Of a stretch of 64,000 nt of DNA, positions 12,405 to 24,142 are shown one piece after another; position 1 is the first letter of the stretch, and each line of letters begins with the position of its first letter. A program made the position numbers and the translations under genes. Source of the stretch: Rhizophagus irregularis. Taxonomy: Eukaryota; Glomeromycota; Glomeromycetes; Glomerales; Glomeraceae. A model generated the notes under the pieces. The model was not told where the DNA came from, ran no database searches, and worked only from the letters and a program-made list of their open reading frames with translations. The DNA lies in contig NC_089455.1 in assembly GCF_026210795.1 (NCBI RefSeq), positions 2,356,001-2,420,000 on the forward strand, given 5' to 3'.

Positions 12405-12790
12405 TGTTCATTTCTAAAGGGCTTGTGCCAAAGCTTCTCTGCGCAATCGATGAAGTGATTTATAACATGGAAATAATTGTAATGAAAATATAATGAAGGG
12501 GACACTTTACAACATCTGATCATTCTGATGAGTGAGTATTCAAATGTCTTACATGATGTTAAGACGGTAATTAAGTCGCTTCATGAAAGTAAATTATTTT
12601 TTGGCTATTTTTGAGCACAAACATCGTAGTACATAAAAACATTGAGAACATTTGGGCAATGTTAATTGATTTTGACTGGTACAATAATGGCTATTATCCA
12701 TTCTCAAAGAACCCAAATATTAGATGACCAGAAGAGGTAAAGATTGTGTATCTTTGGATTAAAAGTCATGATATTTACTAATTGAATATA
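12405..12790 (+). pseudogene. Crinkler-type kinase domain relic
   Basis: Short blocks in changing frames resemble the kinase-like domain common in Glomeromycete Crinkler and related proteins. These are KGLVPKLL near 12417, DVKTVIKSLHESKLFFGYF near 12556, and LIDFDWYNNGYYPFSKNPNI near 12663, followed after a stop by PEEVK and a HD pair. The order (GxxPKLL, IxxLH..xxFGDLR, xIDFDW..YP) fits that family. Stops and shifts between blocks show it is dead. The match is from memory of the family pattern. Confidence 0.5.
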
Positions 12791-13426
12791 CTTGAGGAAA
12801 AGAATTACATTAAATTTTTTTTATTTAAATATATTTTGTATAAGTGCATAAACTTATACTTTTAAAAAGTTTCAATTTTGTTATTAAAATCTAATTAATT
12901 AATTGCTATAAAAACATTGAAATATAAATAGATCTTTAGATATAAAAATAAAGTTTTTTACCTTGTATTTTTGTTGGTGTATTGTGTATCCGTGTGTATT
13001 AAGAAATAGAAATCACACATACTGTACTTAAATTTCGCAGACTAATTCTCATAGTATCCGTGTTCAGAATTTAGTAATGAGATTTTTTTCATTCTCTCTC
13101 AAGTCATTCACGATGTTATTTTGTAAACATGCTGTATCTTTATCGGCGGGAAAATTTTATTGCCTATATGTGTCCCTTTTCCAAATGTGAAAAAAAATTT
13201 TGAATGAAAGGAAATTACTAATCAAACACTCTCATTAAAGTATGGATTGGAATTATAAGAAATTAAAAAATCAATATCAATAGTAAAAAGTCTATTTTTA
13301 TGGATAAATAGGGCCCCTGAATATGAAATTTTTTATATAGTGAACCCTGTTTGAGAAATTGCCAAAGTATACAGCAAAATTTTGCTCAAATGTAAGGCAT
13401 CGACAAAAATTTTCTTGTATTGTGCG
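12791..13426. other. Intergenic, AT-rich
   Basis: No gene is seen between the kinase relic and the first short MITE copy. Confidence 0.45.
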
Positions 13427-13671
13427 TAAAGTTGCTGGAGAAACTAGAGGGTTTTGGCAAGTTGGCGAAATGCCGAAATGGTGAAACTTTGCCGAAACTA
13501 TATGAAAGTCTTATTAAAAAGTTGGCGAAACTCTGGATAAAAGCGAAACTTGACGAAGCCTATTATAAATGCCGAAACTGCCAAAACCTTGCCGAAACTA
13601 TAATAAAACTATAGTAAAATTTTAGAGAAACTAATCGTAGAATTTTGGAGAGGTTTAGGCAGGCAACCTTA
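13427..13671. mobile_element. hAT-type MITE, copy 1 (245 bp)
   Basis: The ends are TAAAGTTGCTGGAGAAACTA on the left and GGTTTAGGCAGGCAACCTTA on the right, an imperfect terminal inverted repeat. The inside is dense in GCCGAAACT words. It aligns along its length with copies at 23895-24142 and 24307-24550. The left flank ATTGTGCG recurs on the right as ATTATTTGTGCG, probably an 8-bp target duplication with a later 4-bp gain. A 64-residue frame inside it is only repeat sequence. Confidence 0.75.
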
Positions 13672-14745
13672 ATTATTTGTGCGACATATGTTTAATATTT
13701 ACTTCAAATTTAATCAAAATGTGTATTAAAAAATTATTGTACAAAATTACGACTATTCTTTAATAATAATAATTATTTGTATTAGCATTTATATCAATTA
13801 AATTGTATATCTATTGCAAAAATCTAGAAAGATACAGTAGGTCTGCAAGAAAAGTCATGAAATTGTGATATGTAGATATTTAAAAATTTCCTCATACAAG
13901 ACGACGAAAAATTAATAATTATGACTTTCGCAAAAATGATAAAAAAGAAATTTTATACCAAACTCTCTTGTAAATATATATAATAGGCCAATTGGTTTTA
14001 AAGAAAAGAGAGTATTGCAAAAACGGAATGGAACAATTCCTTCAATGCCATGCAAAAAATGCGGAAATGGACTAACTCATAATAAAAATATGCATCCCCG
14101 ACTAGATTCAAAGTTAAGCAATTAATACAATTAAAAAATTAAATAGTACAGCAAAAAATGCATTACATAAATTGTAAATTATCAAATATATTGTCGAACT
14201 AAAGAAAAGGAATCATCGTGTGATTTATCGTTGGCTTAAATTGTCAAAGAATAATACTTCTGGAGGTAAATCTAGATTAACAACTTTTATGAGTTCTAAC
14301 TAGCATAACGCAGGTTGATTTTTTTGTATTTGGCTTCTTCAATGTATATCTGTACTTCGTCTTCTAAATCCGCCTTCAAATTTCACATGGTTTTACTAGT
14401 AAACAACGTAATGTCTATATTATGTTAATAGAGGTTGTCTCTTTACTAATAAATGACACGGAGTACTATTTGTCATATTTACTTTAAATTTTCGTATACG
14501 CTTTCATTAATATCCAGATGTGTGCATAGAATCCCTTCCAAGGTCTGATCACTTATTCGTTTCTCGTATTATGATTATATATACAGTACATAGTTTTACT
14601 TATTATCGTTTTGTGATAATAATGCATGAAGGAGAAAGGCCTTGTGAATTTTTTTTTTGTGCCCGTTATTAGTCATGTATGGTCATGAACGCGATCACGT
14701 ATCTCCGCTATCTCTCTCATCATTGTCACACTTATTTTGCAATAA
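13672..14745. other. Non-coding, possible old relic
   Basis: No intact gene. One short stretch near 14035-14100 reads SMPCKKCGNGLTHNKN, which could be a scrap of a zinc-binding domain, but nothing around it supports a gene. Confidence 0.35.
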
Positions 14746-15477
14746 CGTGATAAAACATGCGCATTGTTTTGCATGGAGTGTTTATGTGCTATAAAGGATG
14801 TATTACATTGAGCTGTTAGCAAGAAGAAAAAAAACATTGATATGTGATAAATTGAAGAATAAAACATTATTTGGCTCAAAGTTTAAATCGTCACTATGTT
14901 AAATTAGAAAAACTAATATTCAAGGACAAAACTTTACTATCTCTCTGTTCTGCTCTGAAAAAATAAATTCATTCACGAAGTTGAATCTATAATCACAATA
15001 ATTGCCGTATATCAGAAACAACTAATTTACACAGTATATACATAAACAAGAAAATTAAGAAATTTGTTAAAAATAAAAACTCTCATTTATATTCCTGTAT
15101 TCCTGATTTGGGCAATTATCCGGAATCGCTAAGCTTAGGCGGCTATTTTTGCGACGAACTATATCACAATATACAGTATTGTCTTGGACTTAGTTTTTAT
15201 GAAACTAGCTATAATCGGAAACTCAAAGACAAACCAACATTTCTGATTCTTTATATAATGAGACAACTTAATTTCAAATTGAAACGATTATAATGCATTT
15301 ATTTGCTCCACAAATAATATTTTTCTATTTTTTGCAAATAAATTAAGACACAATTTTTTATTGTTATACAATAAAAGTTAATGAAATGTCTTTATCAAAA
15401 AAAAAAACTCTAATTTTAGAAAACTTTCCATGAAACATTTGGGATTTCCGCATACTATCTTGCAGATCGGCATTTCA

Positions 15478-15486
15478 TTTATATAT
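15478..15486 (+). promoter_or_regulatory. Candidate TATA box, kelch 2
   Basis: TTTATATAT follows the conserved ATTTCA block. The same ATTTCATTTATATA occurs at 18646-18659 before kelch 3, at a similar distance (about 60-80 bases) from the ATG, so it is a shared core-promoter candidate. Confidence 0.35.
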
Positions 15487-15559
15487 GTACACAAACTTTT
15501 ATCATTGTCGACCTATCTTTTTCTTAAAAAAAAAAAAAGAAAGAAAAGAAAAAGAGAAA

Positions 15560-16935
15560 ATGAATAAGTTCACATTATTTTTGATAACATTGTCATGTTT
15601 ACTTCAAATTGTAAACTCTCAGCTAAGCCCTAATTTACGTAAATTATTTAGTGCAGTTTTCATCGAAAAAAAACTTTACATTTATGGTGGGTTTATGGAT
15701 AAAGAAGATGCAAATGCTCAAAAAACTCCAGATGATAGATTTTTTTATCTTGATGTATCAATTCCTTTTGATACTTCAAACTTGCCATGGAGAGCGATAC
15801 CAGATAATGCAAAAAATTTACCTCTAGAATCTTTGTCATCAATATTTACCGGAGGTTTGGCAGCAAGTGTTGGAGGTGTAAAAAATGAAACGATATTCTT
15901 TTTAAATAATGAAAAGGATAATACAACATCACCAGTTCACTCTTACAATTCATTAAATAATGTATGGAATACACAAAATTTATCTGGAGTTAGACCTATT
16001 GGTAGAAACCAAATGAGAGCTATTACTGATAATAACGGGAAAATATATTTACTTACTGGGTTTGATTTCACTGCTCAAGAGGTAAATCGTGCCAATGGAT
16101 TATTTATTTGTGATACAATAAATTTAAACTGTGTAATAAAAGATGCTCCTTTGTCTAGACTTGGTTATGGTGTTACTTTATTACCAAATGGAAATTTAGT
16201 TTACATGGGCGGAGGGGATAGAAATTATGTTCCTATTTCAGATGGTTTTAAAGTGATATATTTATACGATCCAATTAATGATAAATGGGATTCAAAAGTT
16301 ACTACTGGAAACATCCCACCTGCAGATGTTGGTATAACAACAGTACTTGGATTAAGTGGGGATAAAATAATTCTTTTTGGAGGTAATAATGGTGATAATA
16401 ATAATTTATATGTATTGGATACTACAAACTATGAATGGTATGTACCAGAAGTTAGAGGAAAAAGTCCTGTATTTAAACGCGGTGAACATTGTGCTAATGT
16501 AATTGGAAAATATATGGTTGTAACATTTGGTAAGCGTACTTTTATTAGTAAAATTATTTATTGTTATTCTTCTTATTTATATTTATAACAATTATTTTAG
16601 GTTCCAATGGTGTCCTTCAAGCTAAATATAGAACGGTTGGTGAAAGTGATGTACTTTTGCTTGACATTAGTAGTGAATCAGAATATATTTGGACGACTTC
16701 TTTTGACCCTTCTTCGTTAACAAATAACTCCACGTCATCAGTTTCCTTACCATCCTTACCGTCAAAATCGAAAAAATATTTTATTATTAAAATTAGTTTT
16801 ATTGTTGGTTTATTAGTACTAATTATTATATCAATAGGAGTTTTCATGTTTGTAAGAAGACGTAAAAGAAATGCAAATGTCATTCCGACTCCTGGCGATG
16901 ATTATGCGTTGCATCATGACAAATCTAAACTTTAG
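15560..16935 (+). CDS. Kelch-repeat type I membrane protein 2
   Basis: Exons 15560-16529 and 16601-16935 (71-bp phase-1 intron, GTAAGC..TTAG) encode 434 residues. The start is the ATG that opens the signal peptide MNKFTLFLITLSCLLQIVNS; an in-frame ATG at 15485 would only add a Lys-rich leader. Kelch blades are marked by LYIYGGFMD, IYLLTGFDFT, GNLVYMGGGD and DKIILFGGNNGDNNNLYVLD. A Ser-rich linker, one transmembrane helix (IIKISFIVGLLVLIIISIGV), a basic RRRKR stop-transfer and a short tail with IPTPG follow. It is closest to kelch 3 and predicted to display a beta-propeller outside the cell. Confidence 0.9.
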
Positions 16936-17526
16936 AATATTTAAAAACAACATCATCGTATTTAGAATTTATTATATATAATCTAGTGAGTAAAATCTGT
17001 TATTAATTTGCATTGTAATAATATACAGCTATTATATATTTTTTGTAAGGTGTAGTAGATCTTTAAACATAAGATTTGGCGAATTTTATTGAATACATTG
17101 TTATGTAACGTTTATCTTCGTATGCAAAAATTCTTTTTTTTTATTATAAATTACGTCTTATTAGAAACTTTAAAAATATTTAAGTGCAATAATTTAAATT
17201 TTATAATAAAATATTACTCTAAATTGTAATATTAATAATTAAATTGATTTTTTAAATTTTATTATTAACGAATTTTCTTCATTAAATGTTGTTCTTATAA
17301 TATTTGTAAATAAACTTTCCTAACTTTCCTATAAAATTCTACTTCTCGTTTAAGTAGTATCTAAAAATTTATACCACGTGACCATTGCGTCACCCGTGCG
17401 TCATTCGCGTCATAAACTGATTTTGTGTGTTACTGTATTTGACAATTATTAATTTATACAATTCATTCAATTCATTAAATTTACTGTAAAGAATTGAACT
17501 TTGACTTTTATTAATTAAATTTGTGT

Positions 17527-17622
17527 CACTTCTTCCGGGCCAAATTTCTTCCCATTTATTTAATTTATTAAAGACTTTTTATTAATATCTTCTGCATAAA
17601 AGTTGTATATGATTGATTTGAT
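17527..17622 (-). pseudogene. Gamma-glutamyltransferase 3' relic A
   Basis: The plus-strand words CACTTCTTCCGGGCCAAAT, CCCATTTATTTAATTTATTA, CTTCTGCATAAAAGT and TATATGATTGATTTGATG match, in order, the last exon of the gene at 28216-31181 (28247-28455). Internal deletions are visible. Only the C-terminal exon is represented. Confidence 0.65.
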
Positions 17623-18650
17623 GCCGCTTAAACTAATATATGTCGTTTCAATGTTTGTGCATGCACAATTTTTAACATAGAATGTGTTTGTACACTGTAA
17701 AGAATATATTACATTCGATTATGAACAAAAAAAAAAAATACTTATACGTGCATTTATTTAGCCCAATGTTTAAATGGATAGGAAAAACAATCGTCACTTG
17801 TTGAATTAGAGGAAACAAATATTTGTGGTTGGAATCCCGACATCCATAATCTCATAATCAAATTATAAAGAAAAGGTTGTAGGCTATCCCGATTATCAAT
17901 AATCTTCTTTATCAATTAAGGTCTTTTTTCGCTTTGAACGTTGCTCATCACGAAGAATACATCAGCTTAAACATCTACTTGTTTTTATCTTTTTTGCGAT
18001 ATCACAAGCTCACAAATTTCACGTTATTTTAAAAAATTCGATTTTCTGACTAAAAAAAAAAAATCCACTAATTGGAATTAAAATTTTACAAATATTTTGT
18101 GATAATTTAAATATTTTGTGTTAGTAATTTTATTAACGATGCAAATGGCCGAATATAATACTTTAAGACTCATCATTTTTTAAATTTTTTTTTTTTAAAA
18201 AAAAAACTTTGGGTTTTGTCAGGATTTTATACTGTCAAGTTTCAATAACTGTTGGAATTTTGATCAGGATTTTAGTGTCGAGTTTATTGACTGTCAAGTG
18301 GTAAGCCCCACTCATTATATGAATAAAAAAAGAATTACTATATATAGAAATTATCGGTAATATTAAGTTCATTAAAAATTTTTTTTTTTTTTCATCTTAA
18401 ACTCACGCAGCCGCATTTTTTAATTGTCAGCCAACCGGAATCACTAAACCGGTTGACAAACAGGTTGTCTTTATGAGGGTTCAGAAATTGGAAACAAACA
18501 TTTCTGAATCTGAAACAGTTTAATTTCAAGTGCATTTATTTGTTTCACAAACAGTGGTTTTCAATGATTCATTGAAATACAATAAAGTTAATTTAACTCT
18601 AAATTTAGTAAACTCTTTATGAAACATTTGGAGTTTAAACTAATCATTTC

Positions 18651-18659
18651 ATTTATATA
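18651..18659 (+). promoter_or_regulatory. Candidate TATA box, kelch 3
   Basis: TTTATATAC lies in the conserved ATTTCATTTATATA block shared with kelch 2, about 60 bases before the ATG. Confidence 0.35.
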
Positions 18660-18718
18660 CGTTTAAAATTTTTGTCATCAACGTCTTACCCTTTTTTTTG
18701 AGAAAAAAGAAAAAAAAA

Positions 18719-20154
18719 ATGAAAAATTTCACGTTATTCTTAATAACGTTACTATGTTTATCTCAAATTATAAACGCTCAATTAAGTCCTAATGTACGTA
18801 AATTATTTAGTACAGTTCACATCGAAAAAAAACTTTACGTTTATGGTGGTTTTATGGATAACGAAAATGCAAATGCTCAAAAAACTCCAGATGATAGATT
18901 TTTTTATCTTGATGTATCAATTCCTTTTGATACTTCAAACTTGCCATGGAGAACGATACCGGATAATGCAAAAAATTTACCTCTAGAATCTTTATCATCA
19001 ATATTTACCGGAGGTTCGGCAGCAAGTATTGGAGGTGTAAATAATGAAACAATATACCTTTTTAATAATGAGAATGATAATAAAACATCAATTCTCTCTT
19101 ATAATTCACAAAGTAATATATGGAATACACAAAATTTTTCAGGAGTTAAACCTATCGGTAGGAATCAAATAACAGCTGTTACTGATTATACCGGAAAAAT
19201 ATATTTGCTTACTGGGTTTGATATTATCGCCCAAGGAGTAAAACGTACTAATGGATTATTTATTTGTGATACGATAAATTCAAATTGTGTAATAAAAGAT
19301 GCTCCTTTATCAAGACTTGGTTATGGTGTTACTTTATTACCAAATGGAAATTTAGTTTACATGGGCGGAAGTGATAAAACTTTTGCGCCTATTTCAGATA
19401 ATTTTAAATTGATATATATATATGATACAATTAATGATAGATGGGATTCAAAAATTACTATTGGAAACTTTCCACCTAGTGATGCTGGCGTAACAACAGT
19501 ACTTGGGTTAAATGGGGATAAAATAATCCTCTTTGGAGGCGTTAATGGTGATGATAATAATCTATATGTCTTAAATCTTGCAAATTTTGAATGGTATGTA
19601 CCAAAAACTAGAGGAAAAGGTCCCGTATTTAAACGTGGTCAACATTGTGCCAATGTAATTGGAAAATATATGGTTTTAACATTTGGTAAGAATTTCTTTA
19701 TTTCTTTATTAGTAAAATTGTGCTATTATTATTTTTTTTTTTTCATTTATTTATAATGAATATTTTAGGTTCCAATGGCGTTACTGAAGTTAAATATAGA
19801 TCAAGTGGCGAAAGTGATGTACTTTTGCTTGATATTAGCAATGATTCAGAATATGTTTGGACGACTTCTTTTGATCCTACTTCATTAGTAACAACTAATT
19901 CAACGTCATCAGTTCCCTTACCATCAAATTCATCAGGATCAAAAAATGATTTAGTTGTTAAAATTGGTATTTCGGTTGGTTTAATAGTACTTATTATTAT
20001 TATATTAATAGTAATTTTCTTGTTTATAAGAAGACGTAAAAATGAACAATCAGCCATTCCAACTCCTGGCAATGCGTATTATGATAAACGTAAAAATGCA
20101 AAAATGGTCATTCCAACTCCTGGCAGTATACATTATGATAAAACTAATATTTAA
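18719..20154 (+). CDS. Kelch-repeat type I membrane protein 3
   Basis: Exons 18719-19685 and 19769-20154 (83-bp phase-1 intron at the same site as its paralogues) encode 450 residues. The start is the ATG of the signal peptide MKNFTLFLITLLCLSQIINA. The kelch blades are as in kelch 2 (LYVYGGFMD, IYLLTGFDII, GNLVYMGGSD, DKIILFGGVNGDDNNLYVLN). The transmembrane helix is VKIGISVGLIVLIIIILIVI. The cytosolic tail is longer than in kelch 2 and carries the IPTPG motif twice (IPTPGNAYYDKRK and IPTPGSIHYDKTN), a small internal duplication. The first exons of kelch 2 and 3 are nearly colinear at DNA level, pointing to recent duplication. Confidence 0.9.
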
Positions 20155-20756
20155 AAATAATATTTATTTAGAATATATTGTATATGTAAATAAATAATCT
20201 ATTAAGTAAAATCTGTTATTAATTTGCATTGTAATAATATTAATATTAATAATATTAGACGTTTGATTCGTGTAACATTTATTTATAATTCGTGTTTTAT
20301 TAGAAACAAAAAATTTTTATGTACTATATTAAATAAAGTTACTTTAAATTGTAATATTAAAGAAAAATTCACTAACGAGAGAAACCCTAATAGTTCTGGA
20401 TTTAATAATTAAAATAATTTTTTTATTATTAACTAATTTTCTTCATTAAATACTTAAAATTTGTGGAAGAAACTCTTTTCCATGACATTCTTTTTTTAAT
20501 TCCAATAGTTAAAGTATTTCACGGCGCGTAGTCATGTGATTTTATTAGTTGTCGACCAAGACATTTTAAGTAATTACTATTAAACTTTAAACATAAAATT
20601 ATGAAGAATAAATTATCGACAAATCTTTATTTCTTTTTAATTATTTATTTCAGTTTGATTCGATATATTAATGAAATAGTGAAAACTGAAAACTGATCAG
20701 TTAATTAAAAAAGTGAATAATTCGATAAGTTTACTGATTTTATAAATTGATTATTC

Positions 20757-20955
20757 AACCGCCATATTATCATCTCCAGGATCACTTCCTCCAGCCCAAA
20801 TAAGTTTTCCACTTCTCTTATCCATTCTTTTTTCAATAATTTTGACTTCTACTATCCTTTAATTACTTTAATTCTTTACTAATACCTTCTTTTGCAAATG
20901 CTATAAGTGGTATGTGATGGATTTGATGGATTATCTCCTGGAATCCTGGATCAAT
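20757..20955 (-). pseudogene. Gamma-glutamyltransferase 3' relic B
   Basis: The plus-strand sequence GATCACTTCCTCCAGCCCAA, AAGTTTTCCACTTCTCTTAT and CATTCTTTTTTCAATAATTT matches 28250-28320 almost base for base. It continues with gaps to 28475 (GGTATGTGATGGATTTGATG, GGAATCCTGGATCAATGCA). About 70 bases of 3' flank (CTGATCAGTTAATT) are also shared. It is truncated inside the last exon, where sequence switches to the kelch upstream block. Confidence 0.8.
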
Positions 20956-21719
20956 GCACTATAAACATTGTACATATTACATTCAGTTGTAGACAAAAAA
21001 TAAAATAAAATAAAAAAGTATTGATACATGGCAAATTGAGAAAAACATTCCTTAAACCCAAAGTTTAAAACAATTGTTGCTTGTTAAAGTGAGAAAACAA
21101 ATTTCAAAGATTGAAGAGGACAAAAATTTTGATATAAACTGAAAATTTATTCATGAATTTGAACCTACAACCATAATAATTGTCAATCTTATATCTGAAA
21201 CCATAATTGCATCCATTATACTGATAAAAAAAAAATTTTTTGCCAAAAATAAAAATTATTAAAAGTATTAATAAACATTCAAAACTATTATTAATTGTAA
21301 TTCAAATAAAAAGGATAGGGCTTTTCTAATTTTTAATCAAATGGTTTGATATTTTGATAAAAAAAATATTTAATATGAAGCTTAAAATTATAAAATTAAT
21401 TTTTAAATATTGTTAATTAAAACATATGTACAATTTTGTCTATTAAGTAATAACTAGAAACAAACCCTAAATAAATTTCAAAATCTTACTTTAAATATAT
21501 AAATTTGAGTATTATACTTATTAATTCTAGAAAATATATTATTACAATATATTACATTTCAATAAAATCAATTTAATAAATTATATTTTATCTTTTTATT
21601 CTATAATTACTAGTTAATGAATTAATATTATAAAAATCATTAAAATTTTCTTTTTAAATTAAATAATTTTATAAATACAAATTTTGAAAATTTTGAAATA
21701 TATGTTTTAAATATATTAA
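20956..21719. other. Tandem unit C start, kelch gene lost
   Basis: The first 170 bases repeat the upstream block of units A and B (ACATATTACATTCAGTTG, a homologous A-run, CCCAAAGTTTAAAACAATTG). No kelch gene follows; the sequence becomes AT-rich and runs into a TTAA-flanked element. Confidence 0.6.
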
Positions 21720-22728
21720 GAGCCGATCCGCCTATGAACGACAGAAAATTACTATATAAATTCAGGGTAAGGTTATTATAAAAATGCCAAAATTGGCTAA
21801 ATTTTATGGGCTATAAAAACTGCAGATCATCATGCTGTGGCACCAAAATTCATATGATGATTCCTTAAATGTCAAAGATGAAAAAAATAAAAAAAAATTG
21901 AGAAATTTATTTATTTGTTCAAAACTTTACTTTGAGGCAGCGTCAGATTTGACAGGTATGTATATATATATATGCGAGAATTTCAAGTCGTATATTACGT
22001 TATTTTAACATATATGAACACTTAAAATTATGTTCTCATGTATTTTATATGTTTGAAACTACTTGTTTTATATAATTCTAATATTTTCTCTTGCTTTTAG
22101 TTTACATGTTACTATGATCTCTTTCTATTTTCATGAGGAGTAACCCGTAAATTAATTTCAAATGGTGGAAGTTTTGATATATGTATTCTTATCTAGTTTT
22201 TCAATTTGAGTGCATCACACAAACTCTTAGCGTTAGTTTGCAAAATATTATTAGCTTTTTGAAAGTGTTGTAACAATAATATAAAAAAAATAACATACAA
22301 TTACCAGAACAATAGGTAATAATGGCTTTTAGAAGGATTTATATAGCAGATAGGTTATTTTAGGTTGAATTTTTCATTTTTAGATCTTTTCTATTTGTAT
22401 GTTAGTTACGCTTGTTTTTAGCCAAAAAACCATCCCTTTGACAATAATATTTGAGTAATTTTCATGCGTGAAGCAATTTTTACTGAATAAATGAATATTT
22501 AAGACACGGTAGGTGTCAGATTTTAGCGTTTATTGTGAGTTTCTATGTGAAAATATTTTTCTCGATATTTTTCTTGACATTTTTAAGTTTCATCACATGA
22601 CTTGGTATCACAACATGATTTGTGATGATTTTGATTGGCAAAATTTTGCCTATTTAGTTTATTTTTTGCAATAAAATTTCCCCTGAATTTATATAGTAAT
22701 TTTCTGTCGATCATAGGCGGATCGAATC
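21720..22728. mobile_element. piggyBac-like non-autonomous element
   Basis: A 1,009-bp element with about 50-bp terminal inverted repeats: the left end reads GAGCCGATCCGCCTATGAAC and the right end, reversed, GATTCGATCCGCCTATGATC. Both continue with the same AGAAAATTACTATATAAATT. TTAA stands immediately outside both ends (21716-21719 and 22729-22732), the target duplication typical of piggyBac elements. No transposase is inside. Confidence 0.75.
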
Positions 22729-23359
22729 TTAAGTTTTTTTTTAATTATTATAAATATTATTTTAAAGTTTTTTTATTTAATAAAAATTTCAAATCATTTT
22801 TATTTTTTATTTAAATATAACCTTATTTCAGATTTAATTAAAAGTATATCTAAATCTTATAATTAATTAATTTACTATTTTTTTACTTAACAACTAGTGG
22901 AAATTTCATTTCTTTCGTAATTATTAATAAATAATGATTTTTTATAATTTATATAACATAATTTTTTTTAAGTTATATATTATAAAACTTTATATATTTT
23001 TGTTCTTTGGGTCTATTTTACTTATTTAAATACCTTTTTTATTTTAAAATACAATATTTATATAAAAAATTTATATTAAGCTAACTTTTATAATTTTAAC
23101 CTCCAAATGCAACTTATTAGTAAAAGATAAGTATTATTTTTAAATATATAAATATATGTAAGTTTTTATAAGGAATCAGGTTACTTAAGAAATAAAAAGC
23201 AGGTTTCTTAATAAATATTATGGTAAATTAAAAATTTATGATTTTTGCAAAAATTAACCAATATTAAACTTAAAATGTTTACATGAATAATTACCAATTT
23301 TTTTGTGTAAATACAATTTTAATTGCAAATTACATATTATGGTAAAATAATATTTTATA
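22729..23359. other. AT-rich, nothing recognised
   Basis: Extremely AT-rich sequence with no gene or clear repeat ends. Confidence 0.4.
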
Positions 23360-23760
23360 TATTTACAATATTTATTAAATTTTATAATTCGACTAATTTT
23401 AAAAAGTCATTAATAGTAAAAGTATTTCAATAATCATTCAATTTTAATAAAATTTAATATATGATCACTTTTAAAGGTTATAAAACAGTATGCAAAATTT
23501 TAGTAGATATTATATATAAAATATTTCAAAATATCAATCAGTATTTTACATATTAACTAAATGATCTGCATTTTTGTGTAATAGTAAATTTATTCAACAA
23601 TTCTATAAATAATATATCCTCAAATTTTACATACTATTTTATAACCTTTTGAAATGATTGTCATTAAATTTTATTAAAATTGGATGATTATTGAAATACT
23701 TTTACTATTAACAACTTTTTAAAATTAGTCAAATTATAAAATTTGATATATATTGTAAAT
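23360..23760. repeat. Foldback repeat beside pogo element
   Basis: The left arm (about 23360-23500) and right arm (about 23615-23760) are inverted copies of about 140 bases with roughly 85-90% identity. They share ATTTACAATAT at the ends, GACTAATTTTAAAAAGT, TAGTAAAAGTATTTCAATAA and AAGGTTATAAAA in order. The central loop is about 115 bases. The right arm ends exactly where the pogo element begins. Confidence 0.75.
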
Positions 23761-23894
23761 ACAGTCGACCCCCTTTATAGGCACCTCCTATATAAGAACT
23801 CCCCTTCTTAAGGCACACATTTTTTAGTCCGAATTTATATATATATAAAATACCCCTTTTATAATCACTTTATTAGTTATAAGTACAATCGCAC

Positions 23895-24142
23895 TAAGTG
23901 CAAGCACCATACTAAACCTCTTCAAAATCCTACGATTAGTTTCATCAAAATTTTACTATAGATTTATTATAGTTTCAGCAGAGTTTCAGCAGTTTCGGCA
24001 TTTATAATAAGTTTCAGCAGTTTCGCCTTTCTCCAAAGTTTCGCCAGTTTTTTAATATAACTTTAATATAGTTTCGGCAGAATTTCGCTTTTCGGCGAAA
24101 TGCCATCTTGCCTAAACCCCTAGGTTTCGGCAAGCAACCTTA
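23895..24142 (-). mobile_element. hAT-type MITE, copy 2 (reverse)
   Basis: The reverse-orientation relative of copies 1 and 3, ending GGTTTCGGCAAGCAACCTTA on the right. The left end is eroded (TAAGTGCAAGCACCATA). The flanks AATCGCAC and AATCACAC agree in 7 of 8 bases, which fits an old 8-bp target duplication. Confidence 0.7.

Larger units (their letters stand above)
14750..17622 (+). repeat. Tandem unit A: kelch 2 plus relic
   Basis: Unit A carries an upstream block (TATTACATT, then a homologous A-rich stretch and CGTCACT near 14890), the kelch gene 15560-16935, and a minus-strand gamma-glutamyltransferase relic at 17527-17622. The same order recurs in unit B at about 17650-20955 and begins again at about 20956. 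The upstream blocks 15104-15490 and 18410-18660 also align in order (CCGGAATC.CTAA, TTTAATTTCAA, TGCATTTATTTG, CATGAAACATTTGG). Confidence 0.7.
16936..18718. other. Kelch 2 to kelch 3 spacer
   Basis: No intact gene. It contains the gamma-glutamyltransferase relic at 17527-17622, the start of tandem unit B near 17650, and the kelch 3 upstream block at 18410-18660, which is homologous to that of kelch 2. Confidence 0.55.
17650..20955 (+). repeat. Tandem unit B: kelch 3 plus relic
   Basis: The second copy of the kelch plus relic unit. Its first 170 bases align with 14750-15010 and with 20956-21130. The relic at its right end is better preserved than that of unit A. Confidence 0.7.

Noticed and set aside
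13420-13614. 64-residue plus-strand open frame
   Set aside because: It lies wholly inside a MITE copy whose relatives do not keep the frame open.
15108-15293. 61-residue plus-strand frame upstream of kelch 2
   Set aside because: The homologous block upstream of kelch 3 has no such frame.
19743-20072. 109-residue minus-strand frame
   Set aside because: It is the antisense of the kelch 3 second exon; the same shadow appears behind kelch 2.
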